Positions 10,701 to 18,249 of a stretch of 39,283 bases of DNA are shown one piece after another (the first letter of the stretch is position 1; each line of letters opens with the position of its first letter). Source of the DNA: Candidatus Gastranaerophilales bacterium. Lineage in GTDB: Bacteria; Cyanobacteriota; Vampirovibrionia; Gastranaerophilales; Gastranaerophilaceae. The stretch is from positions 1-39,283 of the forward strand of contig CALUWE010000018.1 in assembly GCA_944324425.1 (NCBI GenBank). Reading direction: 5' to 3'. A model generated the notes under the pieces. That model was not told the DNA's origin. It searched no databases and saw nothing but the letters and a program-made list of their open reading frames with translations. The position numbers and the translations under genes are program-made.

Positions 10701-13700
10701 CATTGCTTGAAGCATCCAAATTGTTAAATGTATATGTGTCGCCTGCGCTTTGATTTGATAAATCAAGAAGGCCGTTAGACAACTTTATCGTATTTGCCCA
10801 AGTTTGATTTGTTTGAAGCCCCAAATTAGCGTCGGTAAAAGATAAAATGTCTTTGTTTTGCTGTGTCCCGCCCGCTTCATTTAATAAATAATAACTTGCG
10901 TTACTGAAATTTAAAGTATTTCCGGAATTATCCGATGTCCAAAAACCGTTTCCTACTTGAATGGAAATATCCTGATTAATGCCCGTACCGTCAACATTCA
11001 TTGTGGAAGCATTTTTTAAATTAACGCTTGAAAAATCCTGACTTGTAAGGCTTATATTTTCCGCATTTGTAAGGGCAAAGTTAAACACTGAATTATCAAG
11101 GTTAATGTTAGCGGCAGAATTAAGCATTGCATCTTGATTAAAGGTAAGATTACCCTGAGCCACATTTAAATTGCCTTCAAAATTGTCGTTGCTTGTATTT
11201 GTAAGCTCAAGATTTCCTCCGGTTTTATTAATATTGCCGTTTCCCGCAACAGAAGCGGAGAGTGTTGTATCTGCTTTATTAAGATTAACTTCGCCCCTAT
11301 TGTTTAGTTCTCCGTTTAAAATATCACCGCTTACATTTAAAATTCCGTTTACCGTTATATCCGAATTTGAAATATCCGCACTATTTAAAGTTCCGCCTGA
11401 TACATTAATTTCCACATTCGAAACATTGTTTTGAATATTGCCGCTAATTGCATTGTTTACGGTAACTTCACCGCCTGAAACATTTAAAGAGGAATCAGAA
11501 TCAATATCGGTTGTTAGTGCCGCAATTGTTAAATTTCCGCTCTCAACCGTTATATTTGAATTTATGGCATTTGTAATTGTTGAAGCGGCACTGCTTGTTT
11601 GGTTGTATGTCGAAGATTCAAAATCGGTAATTTGCGCTGCGGCCGAATTTGAAACATTTACCGTTGAATTTGATGAATTCGAAACCGTTAAAAGCCCCGA
11701 TGTTGCATTTGCGGTTGAATTTTCCGTTAAATTGCCTATATTTGCCGAAGCCGAACCGGTATTTATAACGGATGAAATTGCGTTTTTAATTTCCGTTAAA
11801 TCATTATTTGCACTAATCTCTGAACCTTGTGCGGATTCAATATTTAAATTTGTTCCGTTTGAATTCAAAGTTGAGCCTGAAAGCTCATTAACCGTTAAGT
11901 TACCGTTATTTTGAATAATATTTTGATTGTTCACATTATCTAAATTCAAATCGGAAGAATTTTGAACAATATTACCTTTATTGCTGCCAATGCCGGTAAT
12001 TAAATCATTCACGGAAGTATTGCCGCTTCCGTCAAAAGTAATTGTCCCCGAATTTTTAATAACGGCATTTTGTCCGTTATCGATTGTATTTGCGGCGGTA
12101 TTATCGATATTAATGTTGCCTGAATTATAAATTGAAGAATTTCCCGAATTATTTGTAATTTGAACATCGTTCAAATTCACCGTTCCGCCGTCATTGTATA
12201 TGGCACTGCCTTCATTTGAAGCAACATTTGATTGAATACCGGCATTATTTAAAGTTATTTCGCCGCCTTGAAGTGCAATTGCACCCCCGTTGACAGCCGA
12301 ATTTGAGTTCAAGGTTACATCCGAAGCCTGAAGAGTGCCGTCTGAAACATAAACAGCGCCGCCCATACCGTCTGCCTTATTTGAATTTAAAACAACGTTG
12401 TTAAATTCAGCACTTCCGCCCGCCATATTTAAAACGGAACCGTTGATATTGGATGAGTTATTTGCAGAGGAATCATCGGTTGCATATGCATTTTGAATAG
12501 TGAGATTATTTAAGGTTAATTTATGCGAATTAACTTCAAAGAAAGAATATTTATCGCTTCCTGAAATAACGCTGTTTTGAGCATTGTTATCCTTACCGTT
12601 TACAACAAAATTGCCGCCGTTTGTAGATTCCAAATCGGATGCAATATAGTATGTCGAATTTCCTATAAAATCAAATGTTCTGTCGCCTGTAAGAGTATTA
12701 TTGTAATATTTTAAACCGTTGGCGCTTATTCCGGTTGCATTTAACAATATATTGGTGCCGTTTGTCGTTACCAGATAATCATAAACGGCGGAAGAGAGTG
12801 TGTCATTATATGCGCCAAAATTATATCCGCCTTGCAAAATTTGAAAGGCATAATTTGTCTCAGTTGCAGCACCTATAAAATTAATGCTGTCAAGGTTAAT
12901 GGTTCCGCTGCCCAAATTAATTTTAACTATATCGCTAATATTATTGTTTAAATCAATATCAACATTTAATTGTGAATTGAGCGCATTAAGTTCCGCAAAT
13001 TCAACGGTTGAAATTTTATTATCCGCAAGATTTAAGGTTGAGCCGTTAAGGTTTGTTGTTTCTGCAATGCCGCTTGTGCTTGCGCCGAACGAAACCGAAG
13101 AATTATTGATGTTTATATTTTGGCTTAAGCCCGCATTCCCGTCGTCAAAATCAGTATTCAAAACAAAACTGCCGTCATTTAAATTAACATTGTTTGAACT
13201 GCCGTTAAATTGCGGTGAGCTTGATATTACGGTGTTGTCTTTTCCTTCAATGTTTAATGTCGCACCGTCATTTAATACAACATTATTTTCAAATGTTTCA
13301 TTGTCGGTTGTCGTTCTGTATACAAATGTTCCGTCTTTTTGAACCGTGATTACACTGTTTTGAGTATTAAAATTATTTTTTCTGCCTGTTAAAACGCCTT
13401 CTTCAACTATAAATTCATCCGCATAGCTTCCGAAATTAACATTTTCATCCAAGGTCATATTGTTTAGGTTAAATTTGCGGATATTTAATGTGCCGTCAGA
13501 TGTAAGAGCAATTGAATTTAAATGGTTTGCGCCGAGGGTAAAATCATTTGATATATCAAAACCGTATCCGCTGTTTGTATCCATTACAACATTGGCATTA
13601 TTGAGCGAATTTAAAATGCCTCCGTCTATCGTATCTGCCTTATAAGTCAAAAGCCCGCCTGTTTTAACGTTAATCAAACCCGTATAATTTGAACTGCCGG

Positions 13701-14925
13701 CATTTGCGTTAATATAATTGCCGCCCGAATTAACAAAAACGGAAGCCGTATTATCGGCAGACTCAATTCCGCTTGCAATTTCGATTTCAGCATCGTTATT
13801 AACATTTAAAGAGCTGTTTGAAGCAAAATAAATATCGTTTGCAGCCCCTTGAGAAGTATTTCCGCTCAAGAGCGTTTTGCCGTTGTTGATGTTTATTACA
13901 CCGTCATTGTATATTGCGCCGCCTTGTGCCGAATTTGAATTTGCCCCTGCAGCGCTCAAGCTGTTTCCCGTTATTGAAACGTTTCCTTCCATATTTAACG
14001 TTCCGCCGTTAGATATGGCTCCGCCTTTTGTTTCAAGCGCATCTCCGTTATTGTCGGATTTTGCCGTCAGGCTGTTATTATTTATTTCGACATTGTTTAA
14101 AGTAACATTGCCCAAATTATTTATAACTCCGCCTTTTGCTAAAACCCTTACATCACTTCTGCCGTTACTTGCGTTTGATGTAACCGAAACTGTGTTATTG
14201 TTGAACTGCGCATTTGAGATAGTTGCATTTCCGGTCTCATAATTCGCAATTATACCCCCGTACAACTCTGAATGAGAATCGCCGGACATTATTGTTGCAC
14301 TTTGGTTTGTCAGTATATTTATTGAATTTGAATTAAATTCAGCGCCGTCAACATTCAATAAACCCCTGTTGTTTAAAATACCGCCGTATATATGGTTATA
14401 TGCGTCATTTCCGTAGTTTCTGTCTTGAGTAAGCATTACATAATTATTTGATAAAACCGATGAGCTTATATTTAAAGTTGAAGCAACATCAGCATTTTGG
14501 GCAATAATACCGTACACTTGCCAAGTTCTTGAATTGTTGCCGCTGCCTTGAATTGTAGTATTTGTTTGAAAGGCAATGTTGCTCAAAGTTAAACTTGAAC
14601 TGTCCTGAATGGTGTAGTGGCCGTATGTAAGAGTGTTATCCTGTGTTGAATCGGAATTAAATATGCTTCCTGAAATTGTATGATTATTACCGTTAACATA
14701 AGCATCTATTGTGCCCGTAAAGTTCGGAAGGTTTGCATTTGACAGATTTATATTGCTCGTAATATTAACAGGGTCGCTCTGGCCCCCGTTGTAATTATCC
14801 GTATTTGTAAATCCGCTTTGGTTATATACATTAACGGCACATGAAGGAAGCCCCATTGAAGCGGCACCAAAAAGGGCTAACATAACAATTGCAAGCTTTG
14901 CATTTCTTCCGTCTCTTTTGTTCAT
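4789..14925 (-). CDS. Giant autotransporter adhesin (type V secretion), 3378 residues
   Basis: This self-exported surface protein has an N-terminal signal peptide (about residues 1-30, probable cleavage near SCA), a very long Asn/Ser/Gly-rich beta-helix passenger, and a C-terminal beta-barrel from about residue 3100. The passenger mixes two repeat types. Polymorphic-membrane-protein-like GGA[ILV] units with FxxN-like motifs occur early, in the middle and again late. About eleven autotransporter-associated strand repeats follow the pattern (N/K)-x-G-x-G-x-L-x-L-x-G-N-N-x-x-F-x-G. The barrel holds GYNGSHQ, ANVGA, INTFDYT and LSIKPF blocks shared with the autotransporter at 23281-26268. The last strand (GLQAGFNWALG) is followed by 25 Lys-rich residues, which is unusual because the barrel signal is normally terminal. 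No catalytic passenger domain was recognised; adhesion is the likely role. The frame is open over 10.1 kb, so it appears intact. Confidence 0.93.
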   Translation of the reverse strand: MNKRDGRNAKLAIVMLALFGAASMGLPSCAVNVYNQSGFTNTDNYNGGQSDPVNITSNINLSNANLPNFTGTIDAYVNGNNHTISGSIFNSDSTQDNTLTYGHYTIQDSSSLTLSNIAFQTNTTIQGSGNNSRTWQVYGIIAQNADVASTLNISSSVLSNNYVMLTQDRNYGNDAYNHIYGGILNNRGLLNVDGAEFNSNSINILTNQSATIMSGDSHSELYGGIIANYETGNATISNAQFNNNTVSVTSNASNGRSDVRVLAKGGVINNLGNVTLNNVEINNNSLTAKSDNNGDALETKGGAISNGGTLNMEGNVSITGNSLSAAGANSNSAQGGAIYNDGVININNGKTLLSGNTSQGAANDIYFASNSSLNVNNDAEIEIASGIESADNTASVFVNSGGNYINANAGSSNYTGLINVKTGGLLTYKADTIDGGILNSLNNANVVMDTNSGYGFDISNDFTLGANHLNSIALTSDGTLNIRKFNLNNMTLDENVNFGSYADEFIVEEGVLTGRKNNFNTQNSVITVQKDGTFVYRTTTDNETFENNVVLNDGATLNIEGKDNTVISSSPQFNGSSNNVNLNDGSFVLNTDFDDGNAGLSQNININNSSVSFGASTSGIAETTNLNGSTLNLADNKISTVEFAELNALNSQLNVDIDLNNNISDIVKINLGSGTINLDSINFIGAATETNYAFQILQGGYNFGAYNDTLSSAVYDYLVTTNGTNILLNATGISANGLKYYNNTLTGDRTFDFIGNSTYYIASDLESTNGGNFVVNGKDNNAQNSVISGSDKYSFFEVNSHKLTLNNLTIQNAYATDDSSANNSSNINGSVLNMAGGSAEFNNVVLNSNKADGMGGAVYVSDGTLQASDVTLNSNSAVNGGAIALQGGEITLNNAGIQSNVASNEGSAIYNDGGTVNLNDVQITNNSGNSSIYNSGNINIDNTAANTIDNGQNAVIKNSGTITFDGSGNTSVNDLITGIGSNKGNIVQNSSDLNLDNVNNQNIIQNNGNLTVNELSGSTLNSNGTNLNIESAQGSEISANNDLTEIKNAISSVINTGSASANIGNLTENSTANATSGLLTVSNSSNSTVNVSNSAAAQITDFESSTYNQTSSAASTITNAINSNITVESGNLTIAALTTDIDSDSSLNVSGGEVTVNNAISGNIQNNVSNVEINVSGGTLNSADISNSDITVNGILNVSGDILNGELNNRGEVNLNKADTTLSASVAGNGNINKTGGNLELTNTSNDNFEGNLNVAQGNLTFNQDAMLNSAANINLDNSVFNFALTNAENISLTSQDFSSVNLKNASTMNVDGTGINQDISIQVGNGFWTSDNSGNTLNFSNASYYLLNEAGGTQQNKDILSFTDANLGLQTNQTWANTIKLSNGLLDLSNQSAGDTYTFNNLDASSNDNQLSLDVSLVYDKGAGITPYADKITAESGSGILELTKLFITDDNGGAVNYKDSIQVITNNNGANLQLAASDDVEILSWATNVYEYGIETATTNTTADSIKITPEGVSSTDTLRDLNHYDGNRGFSFVVLDGSGNTVENKYNIYRDLDTTAEGNFSIIGRIENGQKGILSGELKELHIGDDDTRYDSINNRYDYYGPEGDAGRPVVDSANVNPDMVTNENGEYVFEVGALDNDNPVKTNGSLFELTNETNLYITDVQIQDTLRTYTDNIKDGAAIYANNNSATVELENVDFKNNTVQQGSGGAIANVQSSSFILKDSVVENNTSSQNGGAIYNTSSGQTLIQNAQFSDNSANGQGGAIYTSGDLTIINSNFSNNNMQNNVANDIYIADGKTTFEVNEGVSSTISSGIAGANNAVFEKTDSGVLNLTGNNKSFSGQFNLADNGGTVLYSANNENDSFVSGSVSVGQNAELLMNVSSAANAQTINNLSGEGIVAKQGDGNMNLSGKNTNFNGTFNIEEGNVNYFANNYSSYFGEDSSTNVSQNANLNITFGNSITSSQVLYNVSGEGNINKDGAGKLLLTGNNEDFTGKISLLGGSIEYQNIQGSSPSGTNYISGLTELSDGTTLISNIEGVTDTIRGTITGTGSFIKNGSGELVYTGDMSGLTGETEIESGVFEFVKSQNGGYAEGLTTISNNGEFIYNTNGNDALLAQDIEGSGAFTKDGSGTLTLQGNYGNFSGVGTIKEGVLNYIANSGNNYFGGSTLIDKNGELIYNTNGIDSKLSNVSDGISGGGIFNKTGDGTLTLTGNNSNFTGNTILNKGTLAFSDSDGSSYFAGATTIGENAILAYTTGSSQTLNNVLGQGVIEKYGNGNLTFDYVSNNQKFEGVADVNQGTLTVNAATNANNNFDFNINVNNNANLVYNGAEGQNYNIGQNSKVQFGNGANGANIEFNSGNYNLQGDLNNSSGNTITFNNSTITLAANNYAGGYNINGSQIDLSDGSFSEHTFESLKVNNTELALDINFENPENSDKLIAVNEGGQVIINELNILPETGAQDSGENPVQFNVLGGLLTIDKDGSIKSNGYSTDLYEYSVSYGDDGQSIILTKTGISDSNSLKKQNINTDTRNFEFTAGAANPYEIDEDLTQTGKGTFTVSGLDTNDKPITTISGKDENSMFEVTEGVSLAVKDINFTNANATDNDVNIANPDYSKTSANKNGSVLSNKGGSVQFDNVVAKNNKSEGFGGALYIESGETILNNVEMEGNVHYQNGTIASENDIYVKNGAELFMTGTNSIKSGLAGDGNIVQTGDLTLSGNNKNYTGTLNVGGNLEFIQEDINDSYIAGTSVIYEGADVLINNDFSDVEGNFKGNGNLTLLGDKNFILKGNNSEFIGEVTLDGGRIVLNSDNAKYFGGKTILNDNTGIDVKGSNNSLLTSVSGGENTSINKDGSGTLVMGGDNSQYTGDLFVNEGAFALQAGSSLGKLSNAAFADGTSLNLVNTTSVQRPDGSWTTNPNPSSLEDFQVGNLELDGDVNLYIDADLANAKADMISADNVSGNGFLILGKNGINAVSDALVDEVSVQIANSVVANYIKLASSDIEVMGPIQLYAVDYDNGLLNFSALGGNTPSYNQVNPSIMAGAVAAQMGGYLVQLNSYDEAFRNMDMYMLMTKKQREALKYKNKYAYQGSDIIYDPTISRYENKSGWLRPYATFEQVDLRGGADVSNVAYGSFFGVDSELVDLGHGWDGVWSLYAGYNGSHQSYDGIGIYQNGGTLGAVGMAYKGNFFTGLTANVGASSGRASVDMGYDDFSMLMSGVASKTGYNFELADGKFIIQPNYLMSYSFINTFDYTSASGVRITSDPLHAIHIEPGIKFIGNLRNGWQPYGSVSMIWNIMDNTRFRANDVYLPELSIKPFVKYGVGLRKSWGERFTGYFQAYVTNGGRNGIGLQAGFNWALGKQPVLETKKATGKTPKVESVKFTKK

Positions 14926-14974
14926 ACTCTATCAACCCAGTCAATTTTAACAGTAACACTATTCTATAACCTAT

Positions 14975-15003
14975 ATATTATTATTTTTGGGCTGTTTAGT
15001 CAA
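14975..15003 (-). promoter_or_regulatory. Predicted promoter of the giant autotransporter
   Basis: On the minus strand, TTGACT (15003-14998) and TAATAT (14980-14975) are separated by 17 nt, about 50 nt upstream of the ATG at 14925. The gene can therefore be transcribed apart from the DUF262 genes that precede it on the same strand. The Shine-Dalgarno before the ATG is weak. Confidence 0.6.
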
Positions 15004-15047
15004 TGCACAAAAAGAAGAAAAAATGGTTTTTTGCCGATTTTTATTTA

Positions 15048-16850
15048 TTATATTTTATTCATTTCCTCTTCAAGATATTTAAGCATTTTATTGCCGTGAT
15101 TTTCGATTTCGTATTCTCTCCAATTTTTGCTTTTTTGTGCCATTAATTGCAGTTTAATGCTTTGTTTCATAACCTCTTTCCAAGCAATTGCCTTTACTTC
15201 CGGAGATTTATTTGATAATTTTGAATTTCCAGAAACCGTAATTAACGCAAGATTTCCGAAATTATCCAGATATTCGGAATTCATTACGGGTAAACCTTCC
15301 GGATGCTGAGGATAAAAATGTTCTATTGAACTTCTGTATTTGAATTCAAAGTTTTTGTATTCTTCAAAATTTTCTCTGCAAAGCAAATAATCCAAATAGG
15401 TAAAAACTATGCGGGGAATACCAAAGCCGTTGCCAAAAAATATTGCGGAATCCGGTTTTTTTGCCTTCTTTAATTTTTCTATGCAATACATTTCCAATTT
15501 ATTTTTCAGCTCACTTCTTTTTGTATATTTATCAACGCTTTTTAAAACCTCGGTTATCCAATACATTGTCTTTGGAGAAGTATAGGTTATTCTTAAGCAG
15601 CTTTGAAGCCAAAGTAATTCTTTATCTGTTTTATCTTCCTTGTATGGTTCAGGTTTTGCGTATTCTTTACCGCTGTATTCATATTTTTTTAAACTGCCCA
15701 AAAACCAATTGCCGTCGGTTTCATTTGAAAGGTTTTCTGTTTCCCTTTTGATAATAAATTTATCAAAATAAAATCTGTATTTAAGCAAATTGTATATAAA
15801 AACCTTTGCCGCGTCTTTTGTATAATATTGTTTAAGGTGTTCGATTAATTTTTTATCGTCTAATTTTTTTTCAATATCTTCATTTTCTTTTTCTTTGTTA
15901 ATAATCAAATTCACATGCAGCAATAACTGCGGAAATTTTATAATTGAACTGTAAATTTTTTTGTCGCTTTCTTCAGGGTTATTTTTATCTTTATTTGGCT
16001 TTTCAATATATTTGTTTTCCAAAATATCGTTTATATTTGCCTCTGTATCATCCGTGTCTTCATCTTGGCAGGCTTTCAGCTTGCTGACAATTTCATCAAA
16101 GTTTTCATATTCAAATTTATCCCAATTATCAGAAAAAAGAATTCTTCTGTCTCGGGAATTAAAATTCATCTGAACATATCCGTCCATATTAAAGCAGGCG
16201 TCCCAAATTGTTGCAGCAACATTTTCCTCGGCTTTGTTGCCGTCAAAAGCTTGAATAATTCTGTTTTTTACGATTTCATGGAGCTCGAGCTGTTCGCCCC
16301 TTGTATTCATTACTTCAAAATAATGATTTAAGTCAATATTCTTTGGAACTTGCACTCTTAAAATATCAACTCTTTTAAGGTTTTCTTTTAAAAAATTGAT
16401 TTCATACTCTCTTTTTTCTTGCAATATCCCTTCTATTATCGCATATCCTCTGAGCAGCCCGTTTTCTTCATCGAAAGAAAGATTATCACATGGCAATTTT
16501 TCCAATATTTCATTTGAAAGCTTCCTTGCTTCAAAGATTAAACTTTTAGCGTTTATATTATACTCATTATGCTCATTCAGCTTGTGAAGAAGCAAAAATA
16601 ACGTGGTAAGCCTTTGTTGGCCGTCAACCACTTCATACAATTGTTTTTCTTCATGCTTCTTATCTGCAATCAATGTACCGAGGTAATATTTAACTCGATT
16701 GTTATTATTATCTAAACTCATAATATCATCTATTAAAGCCTGAATTTGTTCCTCTCCCCAAGCATAATTTCTTTGATAGATTGGAATTTTATATGTACAA
16801 TTACCCTGAAATAAGTCTAATACATTTATTTGGTCGATGTTATTTATCAT
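15048..16850 (-). CDS. DUF262 + DUF1524 (HNH) protein, GmrSD/SspE-like restriction nuclease
   Basis: The protein has 600 residues. The N-terminal DUF262 NTPase/sensor domain shows YQRNYAW (25-31), DGQQR (76-80) and the N-x-RG-x-x-L motif (N182, R184, G185). The C-terminal DUF1524 nuclease domain shows the EH-x-x-PQ motif (H511, P514) and the FGNLALI segment (N533) of the HNH-type fold. In GmrSD-like type IV enzymes and in SspE, DUF262 senses modified DNA and uses NTP hydrolysis to control DUF1524 cutting or nicking. The start codon lies 11 bp inside the upstream DUF262 gene, so the two are translationally coupled. Which DNA modification is recognised cannot be told. A phage-defence role is a strong inference from the families. 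Confidence 0.9.
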   Translation of the reverse strand: MINNIDQINVLDLFQGNCTYKIPIYQRNYAWGEEQIQALIDDIMSLDNNNNRVKYYLGTLIADKKHEEKQLYEVVDGQQRLTTLFLLLHKLNEHNEYNINAKSLIFEARKLSNEILEKLPCDNLSFDEENGLLRGYAIIEGILQEKREYEINFLKENLKRVDILRVQVPKNIDLNHYFEVMNTRGEQLELHEIVKNRIIQAFDGNKAEENVAATIWDACFNMDGYVQMNFNSRDRRILFSDNWDKFEYENFDEIVSKLKACQDEDTDDTEANINDILENKYIEKPNKDKNNPEESDKKIYSSIIKFPQLLLHVNLIINKEKENEDIEKKLDDKKLIEHLKQYYTKDAAKVFIYNLLKYRFYFDKFIIKRETENLSNETDGNWFLGSLKKYEYSGKEYAKPEPYKEDKTDKELLWLQSCLRITYTSPKTMYWITEVLKSVDKYTKRSELKNKLEMYCIEKLKKAKKPDSAIFFGNGFGIPRIVFTYLDYLLCRENFEEYKNFEFKYRSSIEHFYPQHPEGLPVMNSEYLDNFGNLALITVSGNSKLSNKSPEVKAIAWKEVMKQSIKLQLMAQKSKNWREYEIENHGNKMLKYLEEEMNKI

Positions 16851-18126
16851 TTTCCCATCCCGAAAATTTGCTTATTTTTTCATACAGTTCTTTGTACCCC
16901 TCATTTTTGGATTTTTCAATTTTATTAACCGGTATTACAAAAATTTCCTTTGGGGACTTCATTTCATATATTTTTTCAAAAATGTTAATTTCATTGTTGT
17001 ATTCGTGCTTCCCTATGGCATATCTGTTTATGCTTTCCTGATAAACGGCATACATGGCGATTCTGATGAAATAACTCCAACAGAAAATTTTTTTATAAAT
17101 CATTTCATCAATATTTTCGATTCCGAACTTATCCGCAAAAAATATTAAAACATTTTTAAAAAGTCTTTCTGTATATCTGTCCCCGTTTCCGTAATTCGGC
17201 AGCACTATATCAAGCTCATTATTAAATTTTTCGGCTGTTTTTTCCGTTTCTTCAGACAGTTTGGCATAATAAAAAACATATTCAAAAAATCTTTGCCCCG
17301 CCAATATCGGCTGTGTTAATTGAAAAAACATTTCGCCGTTATTATTTTCTTTTAAATTTTTATAAACAAGCTCGTGATATTTTATATATTGATATTTACC
17401 CCCCGTTTTTATTCCCTTGAAAGTATCTATTTTGGAAGTATTGAAATATAAACCGTCTTTATTTTTATACCATCTTGTTAAAGGGTATAAAACATTGTTA
17501 AAATGTCTTGCAAGATATTCTTCATCTTTACTTTCCCACTTTTCAACCGTTTTTATAACATCGTCTTGATTTTTGACTTCTGTTTCATTTTTCATTTCTC
17601 TTAAGTGGTACGCCTTCAATAAATCATGGGGCTTTAATTCTTTTCCTCTTGAATTTTGAGAATCAAAAAATTGAAATGCTTCTTCCGGTGTATCTGTAAT
17701 AAATTCAACCACACTGCACTTATTCAGCAAAAAATCCTTATATGTATTTTTGTCTTCCATATTATCAATGTTTGCTTTTAAAATAGCGTAGTTTTCTTTA
17801 ATTGCTTTAAAAGAAGACTCCCTGTATTTAATATTCGGCAGTCCCCCATCTGAACCCAAACACTTTAATATAAGCAGCAATGTTGTTATTCTCTGCTGCC
17901 CGTCAACAATATCAAACGAATTATCCGTCTCGTGCAAAATAACGGAACCAAGTCTGTATTCACCCAATTTGTTATTTTCTTTTAATGCATCCAAAATGTC
18001 TAAAAACAGCCTGTTTGCAGACTCCTTTGACCATCTGTACGGTCTTTGGTAGCAGGGGATGGACAATTGCTTTTCTCTGTTAAATAAAAGAGTTTCAATA
18101 TTGACTATTTTTTTGCTTTTTAACAT
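16840..18126 (-). CDS. DUF262 protein, partner of the DUF262-DUF1524 nuclease
   Basis: This protein of 428 residues carries the DUF262 motifs YQRPYRW (26-32), DGQQR (75-79) and FFDSQNSRGKEL (153-164). No DUF1524 His-based motif is visible at its C-terminus, so it is probably a GmrS-like NTPase/sensor subunit without its own nuclease, or it uses an unrecognised domain. It is the first gene of the two-gene unit and overlaps the next by 11 bp. There is no Shine-Dalgarno, and the predicted -10 lies only about 12 nt before the ATG, so the mRNA may be nearly leaderless. Two different DUF262 proteins in one operon suggest a hetero-complex rather than a redundant copy; that is inference. Confidence 0.87.
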   Translation of the reverse strand: MLKSKKIVNIETLLFNREKQLSIPCYQRPYRWSKESANRLFLDILDALKENNKLGEYRLGSVILHETDNSFDIVDGQQRITTLLLILKCLGSDGGLPNIKYRESSFKAIKENYAILKANIDNMEDKNTYKDFLLNKCSVVEFITDTPEEAFQFFDSQNSRGKELKPHDLLKAYHLREMKNETEVKNQDDVIKTVEKWESKDEEYLARHFNNVLYPLTRWYKNKDGLYFNTSKIDTFKGIKTGGKYQYIKYHELVYKNLKENNNGEMFFQLTQPILAGQRFFEYVFYYAKLSEETEKTAEKFNNELDIVLPNYGNGDRYTERLFKNVLIFFADKFGIENIDEMIYKKIFCWSYFIRIAMYAVYQESINRYAIGKHEYNNEINIFEKIYEMKSPKEIFVIPVNKIEKSKNEGYKELYEKISKFSGWENDK

Positions 18127-18137
18127 TAGAGAATCAT

Positions 18138-18165
18138 ATCATAAAAACGCTCTTTTTTTTGGCAA
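18138..18165 (-). promoter_or_regulatory. Predicted promoter of the DUF262 operon
   Basis: On the minus strand, TTGCCA (18165-18160) lies 16 nt from TATGAT (18143-18138). A second TATGAT overlaps at 18138-18133. The expected start near 18131 leaves a leader of only a few nucleotides before the ATG (18126-18124), with no Shine-Dalgarno. Confidence 0.5.
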
Positions 18166-18249
18166 AATAAACAAAGCAAATTTTATTATTCACGTGTTTT
18201 ATACATTCGTCAAATACTCAACTGCATTAAAAATTTAAGGAAGACAAAA

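Noticed and set aside
11171..14242. Several plus-strand open frames of 60-160 codons inside the giant autotransporter
   Set aside because: They are antisense to a repetitive Asn/Ser/Gly-rich gene, have no ribosome sites, and read as low-complexity Phe/Pro/Ser/Leu strings mirroring the repeats.
14836..14925. Possible lipoprotein signal (LPSC) at the N-terminus of the giant autotransporter
   Set aside because: Pro at the -2 position does not fit a lipobox, and autotransporters of this class use an ordinary signal peptide; cleavage near SCA is more likely.
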